NCBI RefSeq assembly: GCF_001274535.1 | Contig: NZ_CP012410.1 | Coordinates: 1,089,126 to 1,153,125, forward strand | Origin: Leptotrichia sp. oral taxon 212 | GTDB taxonomy: Bacteria > Fusobacteriota > Fusobacteriia > Fusobacteriales > Leptotrichiaceae | Reading direction: 5' to 3' | DNA length: 64,000 nucleotides | Shown: in pieces, positions 19,246 to 29,417 of the stretch | How positions within the stretch are numbered: position 1 is the first letter of the stretch | Layout: each line of letters begins with the position of its first letter | The notes under the pieces: generated by a model | Told to the model about the DNA's origin: nothing | Database searches by the model: none | What the model saw: the letters and a program-made list of their open reading frames with translations, nothing else | Program-made: the position numbers and the translations under genes

Positions 19246-20241
19246 ATGAAAAAAATTATGAGAGGTGTACTGTTATTCGGTATGTTAGGAGGCATGTTAC
19301 TGTCATGCGGAAATAAGAAGGAAGAAAAGGGTTCTCAGACTCAGGCTCAGACAAAGAGCGAAGAAAAGGTTTTTAAGATTGGAATAGGACAGATTGTGGA
19401 TCATCCGGCTTTAAATGATGCAAAACAGGGATTCAAGGACGCTTTAAATAAGGCAGGAGTTAAGGCAGAATTTGAAGAAACGGTGGCTAATGGTGAAATG
19501 GCAACACAGACATTGCAGATGCAGCAGTTTTTGAAAAGTAAAAAGGATTTAGTTTATGCTATTACAACACCAACATCACAGGCGGCAAAAAGTCAGATTA
19601 CAGATATACCTGTAGTTATTGCTGCAGTTACTGATCCAAAAGGTGCAGGACTTGTTGGAATTCCAAATATAACAGGAACAAGTGGAGCTGCTCCTACAAA
19701 AGAAAATCTTGAGATGATGAGAAAGGTATTTCCGGATGCAAAGAAAATTGGAATAATTTATAATTCATCTGAACAGAACTCGGTATCAGAAGTAAAAACT
19801 TTAAATGAACTGGCTAAAAATTATGGTTTTGAAGTTGTGGAAAAGGCTGTAACTAATGGGACAGAACTTGTATCAGCGGCAAATATTCTTGTGAAGGATA
19901 TAGATTTGTATTATGCTATACAGGACAACACAGTGTCTTCATATTTTCCAACATTGCTTGAAATAACTGATAAACATAAAATACCTGTATTCGCTACAAA
20001 CAATGTTTATACAAATCGTGGAGGACTTATTTCTCAAGGGGCAACTGACTATGAAATAGGTTACAGGGCAGGAGAAATAGCTATAGAAATTTTAAAGAAC
20101 GGAAAGAAACCGAGTGAAATTCCTATAGAAACAATAAAAAATTTGAAAATTGAAATAAATAGAAAAAATATGGAAATGCTTGGGATAAAAATACCTGATG
20201 ATGTATTGAAAGAGGCAATCTTCACAGAGGATAAAAAATAG
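19246..20241 (+). CDS. ABC transporter substrate-binding lipoprotein (TrpX-like)
   Basis: The 331-residue lipoprotein has a signal peptide ending in the lipobox LLSC (Cys21) and a two-lobed periplasmic-binding fold of the ABC_sub_bind (TrpX/YtrF-like) family. ATTPTSQAA, VIAAVTDPKGAGLV and the C-terminal ATNNVYTNRGGLISQG are typical. Relatives bind aromatic amino acids or similar ligands, but the ligand cannot be told here. No permease or ATPase gene is adjacent, so it is an orphan in this window. Confidence 0.85.
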   Translation: MKKIMRGVLLFGMLGGMLLSCGNKKEEKGSQTQAQTKSEEKVFKIGIGQIVDHPALNDAKQGFKDALNKAGVKAEFEETVANGEMATQTLQMQQFLKSKKDLVYAITTPTSQAAKSQITDIPVVIAAVTDPKGAGLVGIPNITGTSGAAPTKENLEMMRKVFPDAKKIGIIYNSSEQNSVSEVKTLNELAKNYGFEVVEKAVTNGTELVSAANILVKDIDLYYAIQDNTVSSYFPTLLEITDKHKIPVFATNNVYTNRGGLISQGATDYEIGYRAGEIAIEILKNGKKPSEIPIETIKNLKIEINRKNMEMLGIKIPDDVLKEAIFTEDKK

Positions 20242-20256
20242 AAAACTGTGAAAAAA

Positions 20257-20604
20257 GATAAAAAACTATATTTTTTTGGTTACTAAAAATACACTGATAT
20301 AGACAGTTATCTATAAAGAAATATTTGTTTTGAGAATGAAAAAATATAAATAATATAAACAAAAACTATATTTACTCGTTTATTAAAATTACACTGATAT
20401 AAAACAGTCATTCATTAAGAAAACGTCAAAAAAAGTTGACGTTTTCTAAATTCATTTCCTGCTTTATATTGTGAAATTTTAAATAACTTGAAAATATAGT
20501 TTTTTTGTTTTCAAATTTTCTTTTTGAAACAAGAAATTTTAAAAATATAGTTTAGTCTTATATTGTGGAATTTAACATAACTCAAAAAATATAGTTTTTT
20601 AGAT
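20257..20604. repeat. Nested long imperfect palindrome (repeat copy 1)
   Basis: The whole gap is one large imperfect inverted repeat. At its centre AGAAAACGTCAA (20418-20429) pairs perfectly with TTGACGTTTTCT (20436-20447). The arms continue outward through AAAACAGTCATTCATTAAG against a matching ATTTCCTGCTTT arm to AAAAACTATATTT/AAATATAGTTTTT. A second, diverged copy of each arm repeats the same order further out. It shares its inner arms with 24968-25260. No gene or IS is inside; a MITE-like element is the best guess. Confidence 0.7.
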
Positions 20605-20605
20605 A

Positions 20606-22278
20606 CTAGATTTCAAGAGAAAAATCATGTATCTGTTTAACTTTGCTTTTAATTTTGTTATTTAGCTCTTCCTTCATTTTTTCCATAATATTCTGTTTTC
20701 CTATGATGGAACCGTTTCTACTGTTTCTGTATTCAGAAGGTACATTTCCTGTGTATGTGATTTCTTCAACAGAATTTTTGTAATTTACGGAATCCTTATA
20801 GTTTTTATTCATATTTCCTTTTACGAAAATTGAAAATTCTATTTCTGCATATTCATCAGATTTAACGGTATTTTTAGTAAAATATACTGTATTATATATA
20901 GTTTCACCTTTTTCGTTAACTTTATTTGTATTTACTATTTTAGATAAATTTTCTATTTTCACAGGAGAATTTACAATATTGTATTTTGTATTTTCCCAGT
21001 ATTCAATAACAATATCAGGCTGTCCGCTAAAATTCTGTGTTCCTATATCTTTCATATATGAATTTACAATACGCTTGAATTCATATGAATTACTTGAGAT
21101 TCTGTATCTAACTTTTCCCATTTCATTATATTTTTTTATCAGTTCATCTGTATTTTTATATTCTGGAACAAAATTCTGAGCCTTTTTAAAATATGACACA
21201 GCCTGTCTGTAATCTTTTCTTTTGATATTGCTCCCCTTGTTAATGATTTGGGCTCCAAGATTATAGTTTTTTTCAGCATCTTTTAAATCGGCATTTTTTT
21301 TACTGTTGTCACGATTTTTCCTATACATTCCTATATAATTGGAATTTAGTTCGAAGGCACTGTTGTAGGATTTTTCTGCAATTCTGTATGCTCCTTCTTT
21401 TTCAGCCTGCATAGCAAGTTTTATATAGTTGTCTGCTTTTGTATTTACTGTTATGTTTTCAATTTTCTGGTAGTAGTGTGCATTTTTAGGATAAAATCTG
21501 TAGTCAAGCATATCAATAATTATATATGCATTTTCATAATCTTTTGTTGTTGTTTCTTCATTAAATCTATTAAGAATGATATTTTGATATCTATTATGGA
21601 ATTCTTCAACATTATCAGTATATTTTGAATATGAAGTGACTGCAATATCAAGAAATTTCTTTACTGAAGCATAATGGGAATAATTTAATTTTTTTCAGCA
21701 GTTTTAAAATAAAGTTCTGACAACGTTCTATATGCTTCCTTTTCAATTTTTATATAATTTTCCTTACTAAAACTGTAAGTATGTTTATTTTGTGCATAAA
21801 AGGCATCCTTAATAATGCTTTCAAGATATTTCTGATTTAGAAATGTATCTTCATTGTTTTTAGAAAATTCATGATTAAAGACTCTTATAATGGAATCTTT
21901 AGCATTACTGAAAAAATCTTCAGGATTATTTTTCTCAGTGAAATGAGTGAAATTTTGTGCATAGCTTCTCGTATCAAGAAGAGTATAAATTTTGAATAAT
22001 TTTAAATTAGCATGAATTTTTTCAGTATCAGTACCATTTTCAGCAAGATTTTTATAATGATTTATTATATTTAAAAATTTCTCTGAAATATTTTCCCTAT
22101 CTTTAGGCTTAATGGAGCTTAGTTTTTTATTATGGGTATCAAAGTACTCCAGAGTGATTTCAATACTTTTTATGTAGTTTCCTTTCTTATATTCAGTTTC
22201 AGCTTTTTCTAAAGCACATGAAACAATAAAAATAGCAAAAAGACAAAATAAAATAGCCTTTTTCAAATGATTTAACAT
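20606..22278 (-). pseudogene. Lipoprotein gene split by a homopolymer frameshift
   Basis: The first part (22278 to 21685) encodes a signal peptide with lipobox IVSC (Cys21) and a helical repeat-like region. It stops after 197 residues. Adding one base to the T7 run at 21689-21695 joins it in frame to the rest, giving about 557 residues. The second part has a TPR-like segment (AEKEGAYRIAEKSYNSAFEL) and an unassigned C-terminal domain. I do not recognise the family. It may be an envelope protein; the frameshift may be decay, phase variation or a sequencing error. Confidence 0.7.
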
Positions 22279-22434
22279 AACATCATATCCTTTCAGTCTA
22301 ATAGTTTAAATAATAGAATTTTTAAATGAAGAATTTGCAAGATATCAGAGTGAATTTATTATAACTAAAAAAAATTAAAGAAAAATGAGAAAAAACAGGC
22401 AAATGAGAAAAAAATTTTATTTTGGAAAAAAACG

Positions 22435-22470
22435 TGATATAATAAGTAATAAAAATTAGAATTAAGGAGG
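22435..22470 (+). promoter_or_regulatory. typA promoter with orphan Shine-Dalgarno in the leader
   Basis: TGATATAAT at 22435-22443 is an extended -10 element. AAGGAGG at 22464-22470 is a strong ribosome binding site with no start codon at a usable distance, so the leader of about 150 nt before typA contains an unused site. The rest of the 22279-22595 gap shows nothing further that I can support. Confidence 0.45.
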
Positions 22471-22595
22471 AAGTATAGAAAAATAAAAGAAATTGTTTCA
22501 AAGTGAAGTTTTCAGATAAAATTAATTTTTAAATTAGGTGATATTTAGAAATATGAAATTTAAGCAGTTTCAAAATATTTTATATATGTAGGAAA

Positions 22596-24410
22596 ATGAG
22601 TAATAAGATAAAAAATATAGCAATTATAGCCCATGTCGATCATGGTAAGACAACTCTGGTGGATGCTCTGCTGAAGCAGTCAGGAACATTTGCCGCACAT
22701 GAAAAAGTGGAAGAAAGAATTATGGACAGTGATGATTTGGAAAAGGAAAGAGGAATAACCATCTTTTCAAAAAATGCTTCCCTTCACTATGAAGGTTACA
22801 AGATAAATGTAGTTGATACTCCGGGGCACGCTGATTTTGGTGGGGAAGTGCAGAGAATATTGAAAATGGTGGATTCTGTGCTGTTGCTTGTAGATGCGTT
22901 TGAAGGAGTAATGCCTCAGACTAAATATGTACTGAAGCAGGCTCTGGAGCATGGACTGAAGCCGATTGTAGTAATAAACAAGATAGACAGGCCTAACTCT
23001 GATCCTGACGGTGTTGTCGACACAGTATTTGATCTGTTTGTAGATTTAGGGGCAAATGACATTCAGCTGGATTTCCCAGTGGTTTATGCTTCAGCTAAAA
23101 ACGGTTTTGCAAAAATCAATATCGAAGATGAAAACAAGGATATGAAACCTCTGTTTGATATGATTCTTAAACATGTGGAAGATCCTGAAGGGGATGCAGA
23201 TGAAACATTACAGATGCTTGTAACTAATACTGAATATGATGAGTATGTAGGGAAATTAGGTACAGGAAGAATTTACAACGGAAAAATTACTAAAAATCAG
23301 GAAATTGCCCTTATAAAAAGAAATGGAGACATTGTAAATGGAAAAGTTTCCAGAATATACGGTTATGAAGGACTGAAAAAAGTTGAAATGGAAGAAGCTT
23401 CTGCAGGAGACATAATAACTATTGCAGGGATAGATAAAATAGATATTGGTGAAACGGTTAGTGACAAGGATAATCCAAAGGCATTGCCACTGATTGACAT
23501 TGATGAGCCTACTCTTGCAATGACATTTATGGTAAATGATTCACCATTTGCAGGAAAAGATGGAAAATACGTTACTTCGAGAAATCTTCTTGAAAGACTT
23601 ACAAAGGAAGTAAATCATAACGTAAGTATGAGACTGGAAATGACAGATTCACCAGACGCATTTATTGTAAAGGGAAGAGGAGAACTTCAGTTATCGATAC
23701 TTCTTGAAAATATGAGAAGGGAAGGATATGAAGTGGCAGTATCTAAACCGGAAGTTATTTACAAGGAAGAAAACGGAGTGAAAATGGAGCCGGTAGAACT
23801 TGCCATAATTGATGTTGCTGATGAATTTGTAGGAGTTGTCATAGAAAAGCTTGGACTTAGAAAAGGTGAAATGGTAAATATGGTTCAGGGAAGTGACGGA
23901 TACACAAGACTTGAATTTAAAGTGCCTTCGAGAGGTCTAATTGGATTCAGTAACGAATTCCTTACAGAAACAAGAGGAACAGGAATATTAAATCACTCAT
24001 TCTTTGAGTATGAGCCATATAAGGGAGACGTTACAGGAAGAAGAAGAGGAGTGCTTATTGCAATGGAAGCAGGTACAAGTATCGGATATTCATTGAATAA
24101 CCTACAGCCAAGAGGAATCCTGTTTATTGAGCCTGGAGTGGAAGTGTACGAAGGAATGATAGTCGGTGAACATTCCAGGGAAAACGATCTTGTAGTAAAT
24201 GTATGTAAAGGTAAAAAGCTTACAAATATGCGTGCTGCAGGAAGTGATGATGCACTTAAGCTTGCACCGCCGAAAGTATTTACACTGGAACTGGCACTGG
24301 AATATATAGAAGATGATGAACTTGTGGAAATCACACCTAATAACATAAGATTAAGAAAAAAATATCTGAATGCTAATGAAAGAAAGAAATTTGAAAATTC
24401 AAAAAGCTAA
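22596..24410 (+). CDS. typA: Translational GTPase TypA/BipA
   Basis: The 604-residue ribosome-associated GTPase acts in 50S assembly and stress adaptation. The G1 motif AHVDHGKTT is at residues 12-20, with the switch region [11 protein letters not shown]3 [12 protein letters not shown] and G4 NKIDRP. Domains II, III, V and the TypA-specific C-terminal domain follow ([23 protein letters not shown]). The length is normal. The ribosome binding site TAGGA is close to ATG 22596, so translation may be modest. Confidence 0.97.
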   Translation: MSNKIKNIAIIAHVDHGKTTLVDALLKQSGTFAAHEKVEERIMDSDDLEKERGITIFSKNASLHYEGYKINVVDTPGHADFGGEVQRILKMVDSVLLLVDAFEGVMPQTKYVLKQALEHGLKPIVVINKIDRPNSDPDGVVDTVFDLFVDLGANDIQLDFPVVYASAKNGFAKINIEDENKDMKPLFDMILKHVEDPEGDADETLQMLVTNTEYDEYVGKLGTGRIYNGKITKNQEIALIKRNGDIVNGKVSRIYGYEGLKKVEMEEASAGDIITIAGIDKIDIGETVSDKDNPKALPLIDIDEPTLAMTFMVNDSPFAGKDGKYVTSRNLLERLTKEVNHNVSMRLEMTDSPDAFIVKGRGELQLSILLENMRREGYEVAVSKPEVIYKEENGVKMEPVELAIIDVADEFVGVVIEKLGLRKGEMVNMVQGSDGYTRLEFKVPSRGLIGFSNEFLTETRGTGILNHSFFEYEPYKGDVTGRRRGVLIAMEAGTSIGYSLNNLQPRGILFIEPGVEVYEGMIVGEHSRENDLVVNVCKGKKLTNMRAAGSDDALKLAPPKVFTLELALEYIEDDELVEITPNNIRLRKKYLNANERKKFENSKS

Positions 24411-24485
24411 CATGGATTATTTTTAGAAATCTATTGTTTCACATTATAAGTAATTCATGTTAAGGGCATGAATGGAGTGAAATCT

Positions 24486-24929
24486 ATGGGAGAAGAAAAA
24501 TTAGAAGAACTGGAAAGAGCATTGAGAAATGAACTGTCTGAGGATAAGCTGAAGTTTATAGATAAATATAGGCTGCAGCTTAACTCCAGAAGACATTGGG
24601 TATGCAAGAAGAACCAGACTCCTGAGCGTGTGTATTTTTCACATAAGTTTGCCATGGATAACGGCATACTGGAATTTTTATTCAGGAAATATCAGTTCTG
24701 TTTTGCAAAACTGAAATATTTCAGAAAGAATCTGGATAAGTTTTCCTTCTGCAAATATCATCCTGAAAAGGGATTTTACAAGACTGAGTTATGGGACGCG
24801 GAATTTTTCTGCCATAAACAGTCAGGAACAATGATTGATTTCAGGTATCTGCAGCAGATAAGACAGGTGGAAGTTTTTCAGGGTTTTATAGAATGGCTGG
24901 AAGGGTTGCCTGCCAGTGAGGATAAATGA
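24486..24929 (+). CDS. Hypothetical protein
   Basis: I do not recognise this protein of about 147 residues. It begins with a charged helix (EEKLEELERALRNEL) and is then rich in aromatic residues, with scattered Cys and His (FSFCKYHPEKG, AEFFCHKQSG). The start at ATG 24486 is favoured by GGAG 8 nt upstream; an in-frame ATG at 24468 would add six residues. It follows typA by 75 nt and may be co-transcribed. Confidence 0.6.
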   Translation: MGEEKLEELERALRNELSEDKLKFIDKYRLQLNSRRHWVCKKNQTPERVYFSHKFAMDNGILEFLFRKYQFCFAKLKYFRKNLDKFSFCKYHPEKGFYKTELWDAEFFCHKQSGTMIDFRYLQQIRQVEVFQGFIEWLEGLPASEDK

Positions 24930-24967
24930 GGAAACAGTTTAGTTGATAGGCTATCAATGGGACTGGG

Positions 24968-25260
24968 AAAAGAACATTTCAAAATAAAATTATTAAAAAC
25001 AATGATTTATTTAAAATATAATATTCTTAATGAAGTAAAAAATATATTTATTCATTTTACAAAATTTTACTTATTTAAAACAGTTATTCATTAAGAAAAA
25101 ATCATAAACTCGCCTGAAGGCTCAGACAATGATTTTTTCTATAATTTATTTCCTGTTTTAAATTGTAAAATTTTTGAATAAATTCATAAATATTATTTCA
25201 TACTTAAATTAAGGATTTAATTTTAGATAATCATTGTTTTTTATTTTGAAATGTTCTTTT
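24968..25260. repeat. MITE-like palindromic repeat with 22-bp perfect ends (copy 2)
   Basis: Positions 24968-24989 and 25239-25260 are perfect 22-bp terminal inverted repeats beginning AAAAGAACATTTC. CAATGATT arms, an AT-rich arm, and a central stem AGAAAAAATCAT (25094-25105)/ATGATTTTTTCT (25129-25140) nest inside, around a small GCC-TGAA-GGC hairpin. The inner arms match copy 1 (20257-20604) closely. The gap 24930-25505 holds this element and the WYL promoter only. Confidence 0.75.
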
Positions 25261-25275
25261 TTTGTTACAAAAAAG

Positions 25276-25315
25276 TTGAAAAAGGACATGTAGTGTCCTA
25301 TATGATGTGTATAAT
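25276..25315 (+). promoter_or_regulatory. WYL-gene promoter with GGACA-N5-TGTCC operator
   Basis: The perfect inverted repeat GGACATGTAGTGTCC lies at 25284-25298, between TTGAAA (25276-25281) and TATGAT/TATAAT (25301-25315). The same GGACA-N5-TGTCC repeat occurs at 39977 and 41380, each 26-27 bp before a TATAAT. WYL regulators of defence loci (BrxR, CapW) are known to bind inverted repeats in their own promoters, so this is the likely autoregulatory site. Confidence 0.7.
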
Positions 25316-25505
25316 AATAGTATGAAATATTATTTTATAAAAAGTAGAAAAAACATAGATAAATATAAGATGAAAAGAGTTTTTTAAAAAATTTAAAAAA
25401 TATTTGAGAAAAATATCTTCAAAGCATTGATTTTTTGAAATTATCGTGATATAAATTAGAGTATACTGAGAATTTCATTTGATAAGTATAAAAAAGGAGC
25501 ATGTT

Positions 25506-26450
25506 ATGAATGAGACTCAAAACGAAAAAAGAAAAAAGCAAGGTGTTAGATTATTATTATTAAGAGAAGATCTGGAAAAAGGAAAAAATATAAATAAAGA
25601 GGAAATAAAAACAAAATTTGATATAGATGACAAAACATTTCAACGGGACATAGACTTTTTAAGAGCATTTTATACTGAAAATATAAATCCTGAAATAGAA
25701 ATAAAATATGATAAGAAAAAGAAGGGATACATTTTAAAAAATAATAAAGATAGATTTAGAAATGAGGAAATACTTGCAATAAGTAAGATTCTTCTTGAAA
25801 GTCGTGCATTCTGTAAAGAAGAACTGAATGAACTTTTAAGGAAACTGTGTCTTCTGTCAGAAGAAGATGATATGAAGCAAGTAGATGGAATGATAAAAAA
25901 CGAGAAATTTAATTATGTCCCATTAAAACATGGAAAAAAACTCCTTGATATAATGTGGGAACTGGCTAAATATATAACAAGGCAGGAAATAGTATCCATA
26001 AGTTATACAACAAAAGAAGGAAAATCAAAGGTTCATCGTATAAAACCGGTATCGATAATGTTTTCAGAGTACTATTTTTACATAGTGAGTTTTATGGCTG
26101 ATAAATTTGTGGAGGACGGACCGACGATTTTTAGGATAGACAGGATAAAAAGACTTAAGGGAACTGGAGAAAATTTTGAAATTCCGTACTTAGAAAGATT
26201 TGAGGATGGAAAATTCAGGAAAAGGGTGCAGTTCATGCTTTCCGGAAAATTACGTACAGTGAAGTTTGAATACACGGGAATACTGGAAGTGGTGCAGGAC
26301 AGACTGCCAACAGCGGAAGTTCTAGAAGAAAGTGAAATGGACGATGGCGTAAAAAAATATCTAATAACAGCAGAAGTTTATGGAAAAGGTATAGATATGT
26401 GGCTAAAAAGTCAGGGGGATAAGGTGAAAGTCATTGGAGAGATGGAATAA
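25506..26450 (+). CDS. WYL-domain transcriptional regulator
   Basis: The protein of about 314 residues has an N-terminal winged helix-turn-helix (KEEIKTKFDIDDKTFQRDIDFLR), a central WYL domain (about 150-230; IVSISYTTKEGKSKVHRIKPVSIMF, then YYFYIVSF) and a C-terminal WCX domain. WYL proteins sense nucleic-acid or nucleotide ligands and often repress defence islands. ATG 25506 is chosen because AAGGAG lies 8 nt upstream; an in-frame TTG at 25479 has no ribosome binding site. It heads the accessory island. Confidence 0.88.
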   Translation: MNETQNEKRKKQGVRLLLLREDLEKGKNINKEEIKTKFDIDDKTFQRDIDFLRAFYTENINPEIEIKYDKKKKGYILKNNKDRFRNEEILAISKILLESRAFCKEELNELLRKLCLLSEEDDMKQVDGMIKNEKFNYVPLKHGKKLLDIMWELAKYITRQEIVSISYTTKEGKSKVHRIKPVSIMFSEYYFYIVSFMADKFVEDGPTIFRIDRIKRLKGTGENFEIPYLERFEDGKFRKRVQFMLSGKLRTVKFEYTGILEVVQDRLPTAEVLEESEMDDGVKKYLITAEVYGKGIDMWLKSQGDKVKVIGEME

Positions 26451-26499
26451 TTATAGAATATTGGTTAAAATATGTAAATAAAAAATAAAGGAGTTTGAA

Positions 26500-28218
26500 A
26501 TGGCTAGAATAATTCCAAGTGAAGTTGATCCGAAAGAATTTCATGCAAGTTATGGAGAAAAGAAAGTTTACGAAGCTCTTAAAAGCTTACCTGACGAATA
26601 TATTGTATTTTATTCATTGCATTGGAATAAAAGAAACAAGAAAAATAATATTGAATGGGGAGAAAGTGATTTTACGGTATTTCATCCAAAAAGAGGAATT
26701 ATAGTTATAGAAGTAAAGTCAGGAGGAATTTTCCATCGTGATGGTATGTGGACACAGAGAAATACGATGTCAGGAAAAATAACTAAAATGAAAGATCCGA
26801 TGGTACAGGCAGAGAGAAGTAAGCATACGTTTATTGATATTCTGGAAAAAAGTAGAGGATTCAGGGAATACAGGGTAGAAACGGCAGTATGGTTTACAAG
26901 TGCTCAAAGTTTTGAAGAAATAGGAGATATGCCACCTATTTATAAGGAAGGAAATGTTCTTATAGCAAAAGATATTGAAAATATAAAGAAGGGGCTGGAA
27001 AGAGTTTTTGATTATTATAGATTTAAGATTAACAGTCTGTATGATAAAACAGATATGGATAATGTAATAAGAAAATTTTCTCCTGAATTTAGCGTAGTTC
27101 CTACTATTTCAAATATAATTGAAGAGGAAGAATATTACTTTAACAGAATGACGGAAGAACAGAACAGGCTTATAGAGTATCTTGATGAACAGAAGGTGGC
27201 AGCTGTTCAGGGTGGAGCAGGTACCGGAAAAACAATGCTTGGAATAGAAAAGGCCAGAAGGATAGATGAAAATGAGGAAACAAAGGATGAGAAGGTATTA
27301 TTCCTATGTTTTAACGAGTTTCTTCATAATTTTCTGAAAAATAGGTACAGAGAAGAGTTACCTAATGTTTCATTTTACAGCATTGATAAATTAGTGAAAA
27401 AGCATTTTAAAGTTAAGGGAGAATATTCTTCTCCTGAGGAAATACTTGAGTTTTTGAATAATTACAATGAATATGGCTGGGATTATAAGCATATAATTAT
27501 TGATGAGGGTCAGGACTTCAGCTTTGATCAGATTGAAGCGTTATACACTATTGCTGAACTGGAAGAAGGATGTTTCTATCTTTTTTATGATAAAAATCAG
27601 CTTGTATATAAGTTGAAAGAATTTAGAAGCATAGACAGGATAGACTGTAGATTAGTTTTGACAGCAAACTGCAGAAATACGAGAAGCATAGCTTCATCAT
27701 CAAATAAAATACTTGGAATAGAAAAACTGAAACTGAAGGATGATGTAATAGGTGAAAAACCCGCCTTCATAATAGTCAAGGAAAAGGAAGAACTGCTTGG
27801 AAGAATTGAAAGTGAAATAAATAAATACACAGATGAAAACATAGGACAGAAAAGAATAGTGCTGCTGACAGTAAAGACAGAGAAAAAATCCTGTCTGAAA
27901 GATGTTGACAGAATTGGAAAATACAAAATAGGGAAATCATTGGGAGAAAAAGGAATATTGTTTACGACAGCCAGAAAATATAAAGGGCTGGAATCAGATG
28001 TAGTAATAATAATAGATATTGATAAAAATACATTTAAAGATGATACAGAAAAAAGAGTACTTTATGTGGGAGCATCAAGGGCAAAACATTTTCTGAGTTA
28101 CATTGCATTAATGAATGAAGAAGAAAAACTTGATATATGTGAGTTTCTCACAGGGAAAAGAAACAGAAAGGCAGATGAACTGATTGGAGAAAAACTGGAG
28201 GTGAGGGTGGAGGAATAA
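26500..28218 (+). CDS. NERD-nuclease / SF1-helicase fusion protein
   Basis: The 572-residue protein begins with a NERD (nuclease-related) domain of about 130 residues, containing the PD-(D/E)xK-like residues Asp57 (ESDF) and Glu71-x-Lys73 (EVKSGG). A UvrD/Rep-type helicase core follows: Walker A GGAGTGKT at 238-245, Walker B DEGQDF at 335-340, motif III YDKNQ and a C-terminal GASRAKHFL. This architecture occurs in phage-defence and DNA-processing genes. It starts 50 nt after the WYL gene and is probably co-regulated. Confidence 0.88.
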   Translation: MARIIPSEVDPKEFHASYGEKKVYEALKSLPDEYIVFYSLHWNKRNKKNNIEWGESDFTVFHPKRGIIVIEVKSGGIFHRDGMWTQRNTMSGKITKMKDPMVQAERSKHTFIDILEKSRGFREYRVETAVWFTSAQSFEEIGDMPPIYKEGNVLIAKDIENIKKGLERVFDYYRFKINSLYDKTDMDNVIRKFSPEFSVVPTISNIIEEEEYYFNRMTEEQNRLIEYLDEQKVAAVQGGAGTGKTMLGIEKARRIDENEETKDEKVLFLCFNEFLHNFLKNRYREELPNVSFYSIDKLVKKHFKVKGEYSSPEEILEFLNNYNEYGWDYKHIIIDEGQDFSFDQIEALYTIAELEEGCFYLFYDKNQLVYKLKEFRSIDRIDCRLVLTANCRNTRSIASSSNKILGIEKLKLKDDVIGEKPAFIIVKEKEELLGRIESEINKYTDENIGQKRIVLLTVKTEKKSCLKDVDRIGKYKIGKSLGEKGILFTTARKYKGLESDVVIIIDIDKNTFKDDTEKRVLYVGASRAKHFLSYIALMNEEEKLDICEFLTGKRNRKADELIGEKLEVRVEE

Positions 28219-28302
28219 AGGTTATAAAATAATTATTTAAAACAAATTCAGACAAAAGCATAATATAGCTTTATACAAAGAAGAAAAAAGGAGAAGATAG
28301 AA

Positions 28303-28661
28303 ATGAATGAAAGAGAAGAAAAGTATTATGAAAAATTTAAATCAAATGAAATAAGTAATGAAAATATTAGAAAAGGTGAAGCTAAAGCTAAAAATTTAGG
28401 AGATAAAAAAATGATTTTTTAATGCTGATTGAAATGATAAAAGCAGCAACTTCTGGAGAATATCCATTACCTGCATGGGCGATAGCAGCAATTATAGGAG
28501 CAATAATTTATGTTGTATCTCCAATAGATGCAGTTCCTGACTTTATTCCAGTGGCTGGATGGTTAGATGATGGTGCAGTTGTGACTGCGGCAATAGGAGC
28601 TTTAGGAACAGTTATTGCATCTTATTTGGATTATAAGAAGGAAAAAGAAAAAAATCAATAA
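28303..28661 (+). pseudogene. DUF1232 (YkvA-like) membrane protein, frameshifted
   Basis: ATG 28303 starts a charged N-terminus that stops at 28420-28422. Adding one T to the T6 run at 28415-28420 joins it to a frame with the DUF1232 core: a membrane helix followed by the conserved SPIDAVPDFIPVAGWLDD. The repaired product is about 119 residues, the usual length. An internal ATG at 28422 could still give a 79-residue core. Family function is unknown. It separates the NERD gene from the A/T-rich cluster. Confidence 0.75.
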
Positions 28662-28761
28662 TAATAAACAGGAAGAATTGAAATTGTGAGGTTGTATTTG
28701 CTTTTGATTTAGATAATTTGAAAATATTAAATAAGATTTTGATTTAAATTAAGGAGAAATA

Positions 28762-29417
28762 GTGAAAAAATTATGTGAATATATAGTACATTATAACTAT
28801 ATTTATAGATTCGACCCTTTATTTAGAAAAAATAAAGAAATTTATAATTGGATAATAAAAAAATATTTATCTGATTCAGATATTAAGAACTTTGAATTAG
28901 AAATTGAAAATATAAAAAAAGATGAAATAAAATATAAAGAATTTCAAGATGAAATAAAAATTTTGGATAATGATATTAATTTAAATAAAAATACACATCC
29001 TTTTCGTTTAAATATAAGCGAGTATAAAAAAATATATTTAAATGTACTGGTGTTATTTATATCAAATTTTTATAGTATAACAGCTAAAAATATTTTACAA
29101 TTAGAAAAAATAGCGAGACAATTAAGTGTATCTTCAAATGATTTGTTAAAATATATCAAAGAAGCAAAAAATGAAATAGAAAAAAAATCATGTGAAGAAT
29201 GTGCAGAGAAATTTTTTAATGAAATAGGTAAGTTGAACTTTAATGATATTGAAAAAAGAATTTTAAAATTAGATTTGCTTTTATTTGTATATAATCAAAA
29301 AGAAAAAAAGAAAAAAAGTTTGAAAAAATTTTTTTTGAAAAATTAAATATAACAACTAAAGAAATAAATTATATAGTAAAAGAAATAATAGAAAAACAGG
29401 AGGATGAAAATGAATAA
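28762..29417 (+). pseudogene. TerB-like helical protein, 3' frameshift
   Basis: GTG 28762 follows AAGGAGAAATA. The readable part (194 residues) is all-helical and Lys/Glu-rich. The segment LNVLVLFISNFYSITAKNILQLEK plus the following ARQLSV resembles a TerB-type helical domain, but the match is weak. One missing base near the T8 run at 29329-29336 ends the frame early; repaired, it would reach 29417 and overlap the Hsp70-like start. It is likely the first gene of the chaperone-type cluster. Confidence 0.5.
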
